Origin: a virus
DNA: 36,182 bases
Strand: one strand, 5' to 3'
Virus record (IMG/VR): IMGVR_UViG_3300012936_000063
Span: 1-36,182 of that record
The position numbers were made by a program, and so were the translations under genes. Numbering within the stretch: position 1 is the stretch's first letter; the number at the start of each line of letters is the position of its first letter. The notes below the pieces were generated by a model. The model made no database searches, was not told the origin of the DNA, and saw nothing but the letters and a program-made list of their open reading frames with translations. Positions 7,120 through 13,915 of this stretch are shown one piece after another.

Positions 7120-9776
7120 TGGAAAATAACTTTAACAGTGGTGTTTTTGGCGACAATATGTCGTTTTGGGAAGGCAGAGTTGCTGATGATTCTGCCTGGC
7201 AAACTAACACTGTTGACACAAATAGACCTGATCCAGAAAAACCTGGATGGGGTCAGAGAGTAAAAGTAAGAATATTTGGTAGAGATCCTGCAGATAAAGA
7301 AATTCTGCCCGATCAACACCTTAAGATGGCAACTATCCTGAACTCTCCTAATGCGGGTAGTGGTGCTGGTGGTGCCGTAATGTCTCATCAGATTAAGCAG
7401 GGAGATCTTGTCTTTGGTTTCTACATTGATGGAGTGGAGCAACAGCAACCAGTTATTATAGGAGTTCTTGCTCATAGTTCTCAGACTCAACTAGAAGCTG
7501 GAGATCCAGTTGAAGGGTTCACTGCAAGAAGTGATTACAAAGGAGTTTCTGGTGACAAGACAGTTGCTAGAAAAGATCAGGTCAGTGGAACAGGTCAACC
7601 AAGAGAACAAAACGATGATCCTAACCAAACAGGAGCATCAAATGATGATGAGGCTTTGGATAAAGCGAAAAAGACTCCTGTAAAGAGTAAGTGTGATAAG
7701 GATAACACTGATGCTAAAACCATCAAGGTTATAATGGATAACTTGATGTTGATGACATCATATGCAAAAGCGGCACAAAAGAATTCACAAAATAACCAAG
7801 GGTTTTCTTTAGCGTCTGCCCCAGATTTTTTAAGTGCAGAGAAAGATAAGTCTGCAAAACTCATCGCTGGAGTTTTGAAGGATACATTGGCAAAGGCAAG
7901 AGGTAGTGCTATCTCAGAGTTGAATGCTCAACTAGAAAAAGCAACTCCTTTATTATTTCCAAATCAAAGAGAAGAACTGAAGAAGGCAACAGAAAAGAGC
8001 ACCGATGCACTTGCTTGTGCTTTTAATAAAATTATTGCAGGTCTTATTGATTTAGTAAGCAATCTATTAGAGGATCTCATTAATCAATATGTTATTGCAC
8101 CTATTTGTGCAATAGAAGACTTTTTAGCATCTATTATTGATAGTATTGTTGGACAAATATCTGGTGCGTTGGAAAGTATTTTTGGCGCTTTCCAAAATTT
8201 ATTCGGAGGGAATCCTCTTGGAGATGCATTAGATTTTATCAGTGGTGCTTTTGATATTATTGCGGCAGTTGTCCAGTTCTTTACTTGTGATGAGCAAGAA
8301 AACTGTCCTGGATATGACGGGTGGTCTTTTGGTTCTGGTTCTGTTGAAGGTGGTGGATTCTCTGAAGGTCTTGGTAAAAAGTTAAAAGATATTGTTGGTG
8401 AAGGTGGTCCCACTGGAGAGTGCCCAGTTCTCCCAGTTCCATGTGGTCCACCATCTATTAGTTTCTCTGGTGGTGGAGGAACTGGTGCTGCTGGAAATCC
8501 AGTTGTAAATGTAGCAGGTGCAATCTTAGGTATTGATATTACAAATCCTGGAAGTGGGTACAACAGTTCACCAACTGTTTCGATTAGTGATGCTTGTGGA
8601 TCTGGAGCGGGAGCTGTTGCAAAGGCAGTTATTGGTCCTATTGGCGATCTCATTGATCCAAATGTAGATGGAAGTTCTTCTACAGTCACTTCTGGAGCAG
8701 CAGGATATACTCCACCTCAAGGTGTAACTCAAGTCCAAATGCAAGACTTTGGATTCAACTATTTGCAATCTCCTAATGGATCTTCTGGTGGTGCAGGTGT
8801 TGAAGTCTTGAATCCAGGAGATGCTATGTACATAACACCATTGATTTTTAATGGTGGTTTTGTTCCTGGTGGTGCTACTGTAACAGGCACAGGAACTGGT
8901 ACTGGAAGTGGTACTGGAACTGGAACTGGTGGTGCTACTGGTACTGGAACTGGTACTGGCACTAATGGTAGTAGTTACACTGGACTTGGTGCAAATAGTG
9001 GAGGATCTATTGAATATTTTGATTCAGGAGAAACATTCCCTGTCCAAGAAGGTGGTCAAATCGGACTTGGTGTTGGAGTAGAGGGATCAATATATGATGA
9101 TAATGGTGATTTAGTTCAAACTTTTATTGGACAAGGTTTCTCAAATCCAGTTGAAGTTGACTTTAATCTGAGTAATCAAAACTTTGATCTGTATGAATAC
9201 ACTGGAGATAGTCCTGATGATCCAAACAGTGGCGCTGCTCCAAACATTGATCCAAACTGGATGTTGATTTCGGATGATTTTGAAGATACCAACATACCTA
9301 TATGGAATCAAACAGTAACTTATTATCCTGGTTCTGTAGTCAGGTACAATGGAAGTCCATCTACTGGTTATTTCACAGTTCCTGGTGCATTAGATTCAGG
9401 AACAACTACTGTGATTGACTCCTCATCTGAGTTAACAAGTGGAAATACATATGCAGTAGTTCTATCTCTACAAGATGTTCTGATTACTGACCCTGGATAT
9501 AGTTATCAATCAGATGATAATATTTTCATTACGCCAAATAATGGTGCAAATCTCTCTGTAGAATACGATAGGTTTGGAAAAGTTACTAGAGTGAATATTT
9601 TAAATCCTGGATTGGGATTTACAGATATCCCAGAAATAGGTATAATATCTAATACTGGTTATAATGCTAGGTTCCGTCCTGTCTTTAACATCAGAAGACT
9701 TTCTGATGAGGACTTTGAAACTCTCCCACCAGGGACTGATGTTATCAGCGTTGTAGATTGTGTAGGTAAGTTCTAA
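7119..9776 (+). CDS. gp5: gp5-like baseplate hub protein (OB-fold, no lysozyme)
   Basis: The ATG at 7119 overlaps the cp12 stop and has GAGGA upstream; it is preferred to the TTG at 7116. The protein is 885 residues. Residues about 10-125 match the T4 gp5 N-terminal OB-fold: FWEGRV, then GWGQRVKVRIFGRDP, a segment with DQHLKMATI, and an ending of the type GDLVFGFYIDG followed by PVIIGVLAH. The rest differs from T4 gp5 (575 residues): there is no lysozyme motif, but an amphipathic helical region (about 190-395), then Gly-rich beta segments with NPGSGYNSSPTVSI-type repeats and a Thr-Gly linker (588-615). Gp5 sits at the centre of the baseplate and carries the membrane-piercing spike. Here the cell-wall enzyme and the spike appear to be separate genes (2251 and 9776). 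Confidence 0.78.
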   Translation: MENNFNSGVFGDNMSFWEGRVADDSAWQTNTVDTNRPDPEKPGWGQRVKVRIFGRDPADKEILPDQHLKMATILNSPNAGSGAGGAVMSHQIKQGDLVFGFYIDGVEQQQPVIIGVLAHSSQTQLEAGDPVEGFTARSDYKGVSGDKTVARKDQVSGTGQPREQNDDPNQTGASNDDEALDKAKKTPVKSKCDKDNTDAKTIKVIMDNLMLMTSYAKAAQKNSQNNQGFSLASAPDFLSAEKDKSAKLIAGVLKDTLAKARGSAISELNAQLEKATPLLFPNQREELKKATEKSTDALACAFNKIIAGLIDLVSNLLEDLINQYVIAPICAIEDFLASIIDSIVGQISGALESIFGAFQNLFGGNPLGDALDFISGAFDIIAAVVQFFTCDEQENCPGYDGWSFGSGSVEGGGFSEGLGKKLKDIVGEGGPTGECPVLPVPCGPPSISFSGGGGTGAAGNPVVNVAGAILGIDITNPGSGYNSSPTVSISDACGSGAGAVAKAVIGPIGDLIDPNVDGSSSTVTSGAAGYTPPQGVTQVQMQDFGFNYLQSPNGSSGGAGVEVLNPGDAMYITPLIFNGGFVPGGATVTGTGTGTGSGTGTGTGGATGTGTGTGTNGSSYTGLGANSGGSIEYFDSGETFPVQEGGQIGLGVGVEGSIYDDNGDLVQTFIGQGFSNPVEVDFNLSNQNFDLYEYTGDSPDDPNSGAAPNIDPNWMLISDDFEDTNIPIWNQTVTYYPGSVVRYNGSPSTGYFTVPGALDSGTTTVIDSSSELTSGNTYAVVLSLQDVLITDPGYSYQSDDNIFITPNNGANLSVEYDRFGKVTRVNILNPGLGFTDIPEIGIISNTGYNARFRPVFNIRRLSDEDFETLPPGTDVISVVDCVGKF
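8880..8963 (+). repeat. Thr-Gly hexanucleotide microsatellite in gp5-like gene
   Basis: About fourteen repeats of an ACTGGT/ACTGGA-type hexamer encode (Thr-Gly)n with a few Ser, Ala and Gly interruptions. The tract is a flexible linker in the hub protein and a likely site of slippage; hexamer changes keep the frame. Confidence 0.85.
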
Positions 9777-10420
9777 TGGCAGAAAACGAAGAAAAGAAAT
9801 CTTATCAGACTACAGAGTATGGTAATACTCATGGTGGCGTTAAGATGGGACACCTTCATAGTCCCAATGCTAACAAACCAGGGTCTGATGTTCAATCCGC
9901 ATTTTTGTGTAGAGGATCTGATCCTCTACATTACATTACTCTAGATAAAACTGGAAAAAGAGAGGGTTGGACAACAGTTCGTGCCCCAGATGTTTTCCAA
10001 ATAAAATGTGGTGATAAAACTGATGCAGGCACTCCTGCTATTATGATTGAAGCACTCAATGGAGACATTGTTTTAAAGGCTTCTAATGGTAGTATCAGAC
10101 TTCAAGCACTTGATGTTGACATCCAAGCAATCGGTGAAGACAACAAAAGAGGTAACATAGACATTAAAGCTAATGAAACGATTACTCTTGACTCAAAAAC
10201 GGTAAATCTTGGTTCAAAAAGAACCACTGCTATGAAAATATTATCTACTGGTATTGGAGAAATGACTTTTAAAACATCACTAACAATGTATTCTGGTATT
10301 GGAAAGTGTATTAGTTCCTCTGTAGGAGAGGGTGGAAAAGACTCTAAACTTGGAGGAAAAGATTTCCTTGACAGTGCAGTGAAGGAAGGCAAATCATCTA
10401 TCTTTGGAGGAATATTCTAA
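9776..10420 (+). CDS. Beta-helical central spike/needle candidate
   Basis: The 214-residue protein starts in a TAATG overlap with the gp5-like gene. Residues about 85-150 have the short alternating-strand pattern seen in gp5 and VgrG needle domains, such as GDIVLKASNGSIRLQALDVDIQ and NIDIKANETITLDSKTVNL. The N-terminus (MGHLHSPNANKPGSDVQS) carries no known motif that I recognise. T4 gp5 has its triple beta-helix on the same polypeptide as the OB-fold; here it looks split off as a separate gene. The C-terminus is Gly/Lys-rich. The call rests on strand pattern and gene order, not on a database match. It could instead be another baseplate hub component. Confidence 0.6.
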   Translation: MAENEEKKSYQTTEYGNTHGGVKMGHLHSPNANKPGSDVQSAFLCRGSDPLHYITLDKTGKREGWTTVRAPDVFQIKCGDKTDAGTPAIMIEALNGDIVLKASNGSIRLQALDVDIQAIGEDNKRGNIDIKANETITLDSKTVNLGSKRTTAMKILSTGIGEMTFKTSLTMYSGIGKCISSSVGEGGKDSKLGGKDFLDSAVKEGKSSIFGGIF

Positions 10421-11208
10421 TGGCAATGGAGTTTGATGATCTTGCAGTAGGCAAGAGACTTTTTGTTGGAGATGGATCACCAGTTGCGCTGGGCATTGGT
10501 CCTGCAGAAATTCGTGGTTCTGGGTATGTTGAAGGTCCTCTGATTGTCGGAGACCCATCATCATTTCCTATTCCTGCAGCAAACCTCATGGTTTCTCAGT
10601 GTGAAAATGATGATTCACCAACTCCTATTATTCCTGGTGCGATCTGTGGATTCAACCACAGTCCATATTCTTTAGCAGTTGCTGGAGATGCCGCGATCTT
10701 CCAAAATCTGACTCTGAATGGGCAGATTGAAGCAGGAACTCATGTTCTTGCTCAGGGTGAAGTTATCTCTAGATTTGGTGGAGGATTCCACATTCTCTCC
10801 CTGAAGAAAAACTTTGATATCCCTCACCCATCAAAAGAAGGATGGCGGCTGAGACACACTTGTCCCGAAGCACCATATAATGATGTGTATATTAGAGGAA
10901 GAGTTACTAGTAAGAGGGAAATTGAACTCCCAGATTACTGGAAAGACTTCGTAGATATTTCTTCTATCACTGTTAACTTAACTCCGATTGGTGCTCATCA
11001 GCATGTGATCATTAAGAGGATTGATGAGGAGAAGGTTTATTTACAATCTCAGGGTAATATGCCTATTGATTGTTTCTATCACATCTATGCAGAAAGGAAA
11101 GATGGTGATAGACTTATCCCAGAGTATCGTGGTGAAACTCCACAAGATTATCCAGGTGACAACTCCCAATATTCTGTTGTTGGTTGGAACTATGACGTTC
11201 GTGAATGA
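10420..11208 (+). CDS. Spike/fibre-associated structural protein, paralogue 1 of 3
   Basis: The 262-residue protein starts in a TAATG overlap with the spike candidate. A beta-rich N-terminal half contains an LTLNGQIEAGTHVLA segment. The C-terminal half (about 130 residues) is the shared domain: FDIPHPSKEGWRLRHTCPE, then VYIRGR, IELPDYW, VNLTPIG and a closing YRGETPQDYPGDN. I recall a similar 'HP...RLRH-C-EGPE-VY-RG ... LP-Y ... LTPIG' domain in other phage fibre and giant-virus proteins, but this should be confirmed by profile search. Three tandem copies directly after the spike gene suggest a decorated spike tip or hub-attached fibres. Confidence 0.6.
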   Translation: MAMEFDDLAVGKRLFVGDGSPVALGIGPAEIRGSGYVEGPLIVGDPSSFPIPAANLMVSQCENDDSPTPIIPGAICGFNHSPYSLAVAGDAAIFQNLTLNGQIEAGTHVLAQGEVISRFGGGFHILSLKKNFDIPHPSKEGWRLRHTCPEAPYNDVYIRGRVTSKREIELPDYWKDFVDISSITVNLTPIGAHQHVIIKRIDEEKVYLQSQGNMPIDCFYHIYAERKDGDRLIPEYRGETPQDYPGDNSQYSVVGWNYDVRE

Positions 11209-11221
11209 GGAGGTAAAGTAA

Positions 11222-12025
11222 GTGCCAGAAGAATCAGCAAAAAAGGGTGCGGATAAATCATCAGCACCGTCAGGATCTGGAAATGGTCCAGAAAAGGGAT
11301 TTGAACCAAGAACTAAAGGTAAACAAGACTGCTCTGAACCAGTAATCGTAGGTAAACCTAGCACACGTTATGATTATGTTCCAAAGCATCACAATGAAGA
11401 TAATGACTTTGATGCTGACCTCAAAGAACTAGTAGGAGAACAGTGTGAACCTTGGTATTATTATAATATGAAGGTTGGTGATCTCTGGGTAGATCAGAAC
11501 ATCCTTGCTAATGGAAATATTCAAGCTGTTGGTAATGTTTCTAGTAATGGTGGCGTACATGTTCTTGCTGCCAAGAAGAATCTTCCTTTTGATATTGACC
11601 ATCCAACCAAACCTGGATGGAGATTGCGTCATGTGTGCCTAGAAGGACCAGAGATTGGTGTCTATCTGCATGGAAAGAATAAAGGTAAGGTGATTGAACT
11701 TCCAGACTACTGGAGAGGTCTTGTCAGGGAAGAAACCATCAGTGTTCATCTGACTCCTATTGGTCAACCATATGTCCTTTTCATTGAGAAGATTGAGGAT
11801 AACAAAGTGTATGTTGAAACCAACTGGGAAACCTCAGGTAGAGACATTGAGTATAACTATGTGATTCATGCATCAAGAGTTGATGACGACTTGATTGTTG
11901 AGTATGAAGGAGAGTCTCATCTTGATTATCCTGGTGGTAATGAGGGATATACCTTTAACTATGAGCATAACTATGTCGAGAATCTGATTAAAGAAACTGT
12001 CAGAGAAGAAATGAGAGGTAACTAA
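11222..12025 (+). CDS. Spike/fibre-associated structural protein, paralogue 2 of 3
   Basis: This 267-residue protein uses a GTG start at 11222, supported by a strong GAGGAGGT ribosome site at 11207-11214. The N-terminus is hydrophilic (Lys, Ser, Gly, Pro) and differs from paralogues 1 and 3. The middle has NGNIQAVGNVSSNGGVHVLA. The C-terminal domain is shared: FDIDHPTKPGWRLRHVCLEG, VYLHGK, IELPDYWRGLV, VHLTPIG and YEGESHLDYPGGN. It ends with a short Glu/Arg-rich helix-like tail. The different N-terminus over a shared C-terminal domain suggests that the three paralogues attach to different partners or sit at different places. The function is inferred from position. Confidence 0.6.
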   Translation: MPEESAKKGADKSSAPSGSGNGPEKGFEPRTKGKQDCSEPVIVGKPSTRYDYVPKHHNEDNDFDADLKELVGEQCEPWYYYNMKVGDLWVDQNILANGNIQAVGNVSSNGGVHVLAAKKNLPFDIDHPTKPGWRLRHVCLEGPEIGVYLHGKNKGKVIELPDYWRGLVREETISVHLTPIGQPYVLFIEKIEDNKVYVETNWETSGRDIEYNYVIHASRVDDDLIVEYEGESHLDYPGGNEGYTFNYEHNYVENLIKETVREEMRGN

Positions 12026-12762
12026 TGGCAATCGGAACGTTTTTTCACGCTGAACCAAACGATGGACCTAATAAATCACAGATAAGTGGTGATGGTCCTA
12101 ATTCAATCACAGATGGTACGTTTCCCGAATGTGGTGTCGCAACATCACGAGGCAATGTTCACATTGATGCTTGTGGTAGTTTTAATGGCAATCTCCTTAT
12201 GGATGGTAACCTTACTGCCAATGGAGCATCTCACACACTTGCCTCTGTAACTATTTCTGGAACTACTATTAATGGCAATCTAACTGGCAATGTAACAGGA
12301 ACTGCATCTGGCAATAAAACTATTGGAAACTTTGACATTCCTCATGTAAAACAAAAAGGAAAAAGAATTCGTCACATCATTGCTGAGGGTCCAGAACCAG
12401 GCATTTATATCAGGGGTAAACTTGAAGGCACTAACATTATTAATCTTCCAGAATATTGGGATGGTTTAGTTGATCCAGACACAATCACAGTCACGCTAAC
12501 TCAGATTGGTACATCTCAAGATCTTATTGTTCAGGAGATTTCAGGTAGTGTAGTGATACTAAAGTCTGGAACTAGTGAAAGAATCCACTGTTTCTATGAA
12601 GTGTGGGCAGCACGTTGGTTAAATCCAATGAATCATGATGAGAAACTTCATGTAGTTTATGAAGGAGAAACACCAGATGATTATCCAGGTGGAAACGAAA
12701 ACTTCCTGATTGGAGGTTGGGACTATGACAGAAGGAATCCTCAGTGGGAGACACCTGAGTAA
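12025..12762 (+). CDS. Spike/fibre-associated structural protein, paralogue 3 of 3
   Basis: The 245-residue protein starts in a TAATG overlap with paralogue 2. Its N-terminal half has fibre-like short strands (NGNLTGNVTGTASGNKTI). The C-terminal domain is shared with the two genes before it: FDIPHVKQKGKRIRHIIAEG, IYIRGK, INLPEYWDGLV, VTLTQIG and YEGETPDDYPGGN. The cysteine of the RLRH-x-C segment in paralogues 1 and 2 is replaced here. It is the last gene of the hub block; a new promoter starts 14 bases later. Confidence 0.6.
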   Translation: MAIGTFFHAEPNDGPNKSQISGDGPNSITDGTFPECGVATSRGNVHIDACGSFNGNLLMDGNLTANGASHTLASVTISGTTINGNLTGNVTGTASGNKTIGNFDIPHVKQKGKRIRHIIAEGPEPGIYIRGKLEGTNIINLPEYWDGLVDPDTITVTLTQIGTSQDLIVQEISGSVVILKSGTSERIHCFYEVWAARWLNPMNHDEKLHVVYEGETPDDYPGGNENFLIGGWDYDRRNPQWETPE

Positions 12763-12776
12763 CTGTCACAGTTTTC

Positions 12777-12805
12777 TTGACATGGAACTCTATGTACGTT
12801 ATGAT
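12777..12805 (+). promoter_or_regulatory. Sigma70-type (early) promoter
   Basis: TTGACA at 12777-12782 and TATGAT at 12800-12805 are 17 bases apart, a near-consensus bacterial sigma70 promoter. No late octamer is present in this gap. It should start transcription near 12812 and drive the 12829 gene and probably the small-gene/tRNA island, separating it from the late hub operon upstream. Confidence 0.72.
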
Positions 12806-12811
12806 ACATAG
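12790..12811. repeat. Inverted repeat over the -10 element
   Basis: CTATGTA (12790-12796) and TACATAG (12805-12811) are perfect inverted repeats separated by 8 bases. The repeat covers the -10 box of the sigma70-type promoter and its flank, the usual place for an operator. No protein is known to bind it. Confidence 0.5.
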
Positions 12812-12828
12812 ATAATCAATAAAACGCC

Positions 12829-13041
12829 ATGGATTTTGAATACGCAGGACCTGAGGATGAGTACCTGACTCGTTGTGTCATTGATCCTATGCTCCGAAAG
12901 GTCTATCTCTACTCTAGTGAGGGAGATCAAAAAACCGTGGACTGTGAAAGCGTAGACGAGTTTATGATTCTTCTTGGGTTTCTTCGTGATACTCTTGATG
13001 ATGAGTGCCTTGTCTATGCAGACCCTATGGTTGCTTCGTGA
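12829..13041 (+). CDS. Small acidic hypothetical protein
   Basis: The 70-residue protein begins at ATG 12829, about 24 bases downstream of the -10 box. It is strongly acidic (many Asp and Glu) with a mixed alpha/beta look, and has two central cysteines plus one near the end. I do not recognise a family. Early-promoter position and small acidic character fit a host-takeover or DNA-mimic type protein, but that is speculation. Confidence 0.6.
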   Translation: MDFEYAGPEDEYLTRCVIDPMLRKVYLYSSEGDQKTVDCESVDEFMILLGFLRDTLDDECLVYADPMVAS

Positions 13042-13077
13042 TCTATAAAGGGATAAGTTTTCTTACTCCCCCCTAAA

Positions 13078-13135
13078 CCAAAAACGACCTTTAGTTTCAT
13101 TTTTGGTCGGAAAAAATCTCCAAAAATTTTTGACC
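13078..13135 (+). promoter_or_regulatory. Leader with alternative hairpins before the 13151 gene
   Basis: CCAAAAA (13078-13084) can pair with TTTTTGG (13100-13106), and CGACC (13085-13089) with GGTCG (13105-13109). GGTC at 13105-13108 can also pair with GACC at 13132-13135, extended by AAAAAT/ATTTTT. The pairings compete for the same bases. The region is A/T-rich and non-coding. A regulatory role is only suggested. Confidence 0.3.
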
Positions 13136-13150
13136 CTATTACTTTTTTCA

Positions 13151-13318
13151 ATGCGTCCAGAAACACGTAAAGCGATGGAAATGCTTTGGTCAGCAAAGTG
13201 GAACTTGCCAACGGCAGCAGCACATGCTAACCTTAGCAATAAGGAAATGAAAATTACTTTTAATGAGTATTGTCATTTTCATCCTCCTACTTGGAATTTA
13301 GAACTCGAAGAGGAGTGA
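13151..13318 (+). CDS. Small conserved-looking hypothetical protein (55 aa)
   Basis: I start this gene at ATG 13151 (MRPETRKAMEMLW...), because the frame further upstream runs through the A/T-rich leader. The 55-residue product has two likely helices, a W-x4-W spacing and a C-terminal segment rich in His, Pro and Trp ending in Glu. I have seen short proteins of this flavour in marine cyanophages but know no function. It lies six bases before the tRNA. Confidence 0.6.
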   Translation: MRPETRKAMEMLWSAKWNLPTAAAHANLSNKEMKITFNEYCHFHPPTWNLELEEE

Positions 13319-13323
13319 TTTTC

Positions 13324-13408
13324 GGGAGTGTGGTGGAATCGGTAGACACACCAGACTTAAAATCTGTTGACCATTACGGTCGTGCGAGTTCAAGTCTCGC
13401 CACTCCTA
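13324..13408 (+). tRNA. trnL-UAA: tRNA-Leu (anticodon TAA)
   Basis: The acceptor stem GGGAGTG (13324-13330) pairs with CACTCCT (13401-13407) with one G-U pair. The anticodon loop CTTAAAA holds TAA at 13358-13360. The long variable arm GACC-ATTAC-GGTC is typical of leucine tRNAs, and the T arm is GCGAG-TTCAAGT-CTCGC. CCA is not encoded. A UUA-reading tRNA suits an AT-rich phage in a host with fewer UUA codons. Confidence 0.93.
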
Positions 13409-13425
13409 TACATAAAGGTAAATGA

Positions 13426-13433
13426 AATAAATA
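13426..13433 (+). promoter_or_regulatory. Late promoter candidate (AATAAATA)
   Basis: The octamer matches NATAAATA but lies only 11 bases before the ATG at 13445, which would leave almost no leader. It may act as promoter for the 13728 gene and fibre genes further on, or be a chance match in A/T-rich DNA. Confidence 0.4.
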
Positions 13434-13444
13434 TTCAAAAAAAT

Positions 13445-13726
13445 ATGTCTCATAGAATAACCAGTTCTCCTAGATGGTTAGAGGATTATGAAACAGGTGA
13501 AACTAGAATGATCCTCATGTATTTCATTGAGGGATTCTCATTTACGTTTGATGACATGAGTGAAGATCAAGAAAATGATCTTCAAAATATTAACATAGCA
13601 AACAATAATAAAACTTATACTTATACTGACTTGTATAAGGAATCTGGATATTTGGTGATGGAAGAGGCACATCCTTGTCTCTTTGAAATGGACATAGAAA
13701 ACCCTGAAATGTTACCTATTGATTAA
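13445..13726 (+). CDS. Hypothetical acidic protein (93 aa)
   Basis: The start at ATG 13445 is preferred to an upstream GTG because that one would lie inside the tRNA. The 93-residue protein is acidic, with an aromatic-rich central segment (MILMYFIEGFSFTF) and a Met/Glu-rich end. No family is recognised. The next small gene starts one base after its stop, so the two are probably translated together. Confidence 0.6.
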   Translation: MSHRITSSPRWLEDYETGETRMILMYFIEGFSFTFDDMSEDQENDLQNINIANNNKTYTYTDLYKESGYLVMEEAHPCLFEMDIENPEMLPID

Positions 13727-13727
13727 T

Positions 13728-13892
13728 ATGAAAATAAATCTCTGGTATTCAAAAGGAATGGGTCAATGGCGTTGGACCCTTCATGATGAAAAAGACGATC
13801 GCAAAATGGAAGCGGGACAGAGACCTGATTTAAGAGAAGCAATGGATGACATTGCTAATACTGTAGAATATCTCATTGATGAGAAAGACTAA
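13728..13892 (+). CDS. Small hypothetical protein (54 aa)
   Basis: ATG at 13728 to TAA at 13890-13892 encodes 54 residues: an N-terminal WYSKGMGQWRWTLHDEKD segment with three Trp, then a helix-like acidic part ending in DEKD. It starts one base after the 13445 gene, a typical coupled arrangement, and its stop lies inside a CTAAATA promoter-like box. The length and coupling support a real gene; no function is recognised. Confidence 0.6.
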   Translation: MKINLWYSKGMGQWRWTLHDEKDDRKMEAGQRPDLREAMDDIANTVEYLIDEKD

Positions 13893-13895
13893 ATA
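13888..13895 (+). promoter_or_regulatory. Late promoter variant (ACTAAATA)
   Basis: CTAAATA replaces ATAAATA, with the stop codon of the 54-aa gene inside it. It lies 20 bases before the fibre start at 13916. A similar variant occurs at 27432. Confidence 0.45.
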
Positions 13896-13915
13896 CCAAT
13901 AAAGTCTTTTTTGAG

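Noticed and set aside
8084-8689. Minus-strand open frame of 201 codons
   Set aside because: It is the complement of the Gly-rich part of the gp5-like gene with Pro-rich low-complexity translation, typical of a shadow frame.
8880-8963. CRISPR-like regular repeats
   Set aside because: The repeats are short in-frame Thr-Gly hexamers without spacers.
13324-13408. tRNA gene as an integration site
   Set aside because: There is no integrase, repeat of the tRNA end or host-like flank in the window. The tRNA is embedded among phage genes.
13367-13444. Longer GTG-start version of the 93-aa gene
   Set aside because: The extension would run through the 3' half of the tRNA; the ATG at 13445 is a better start.
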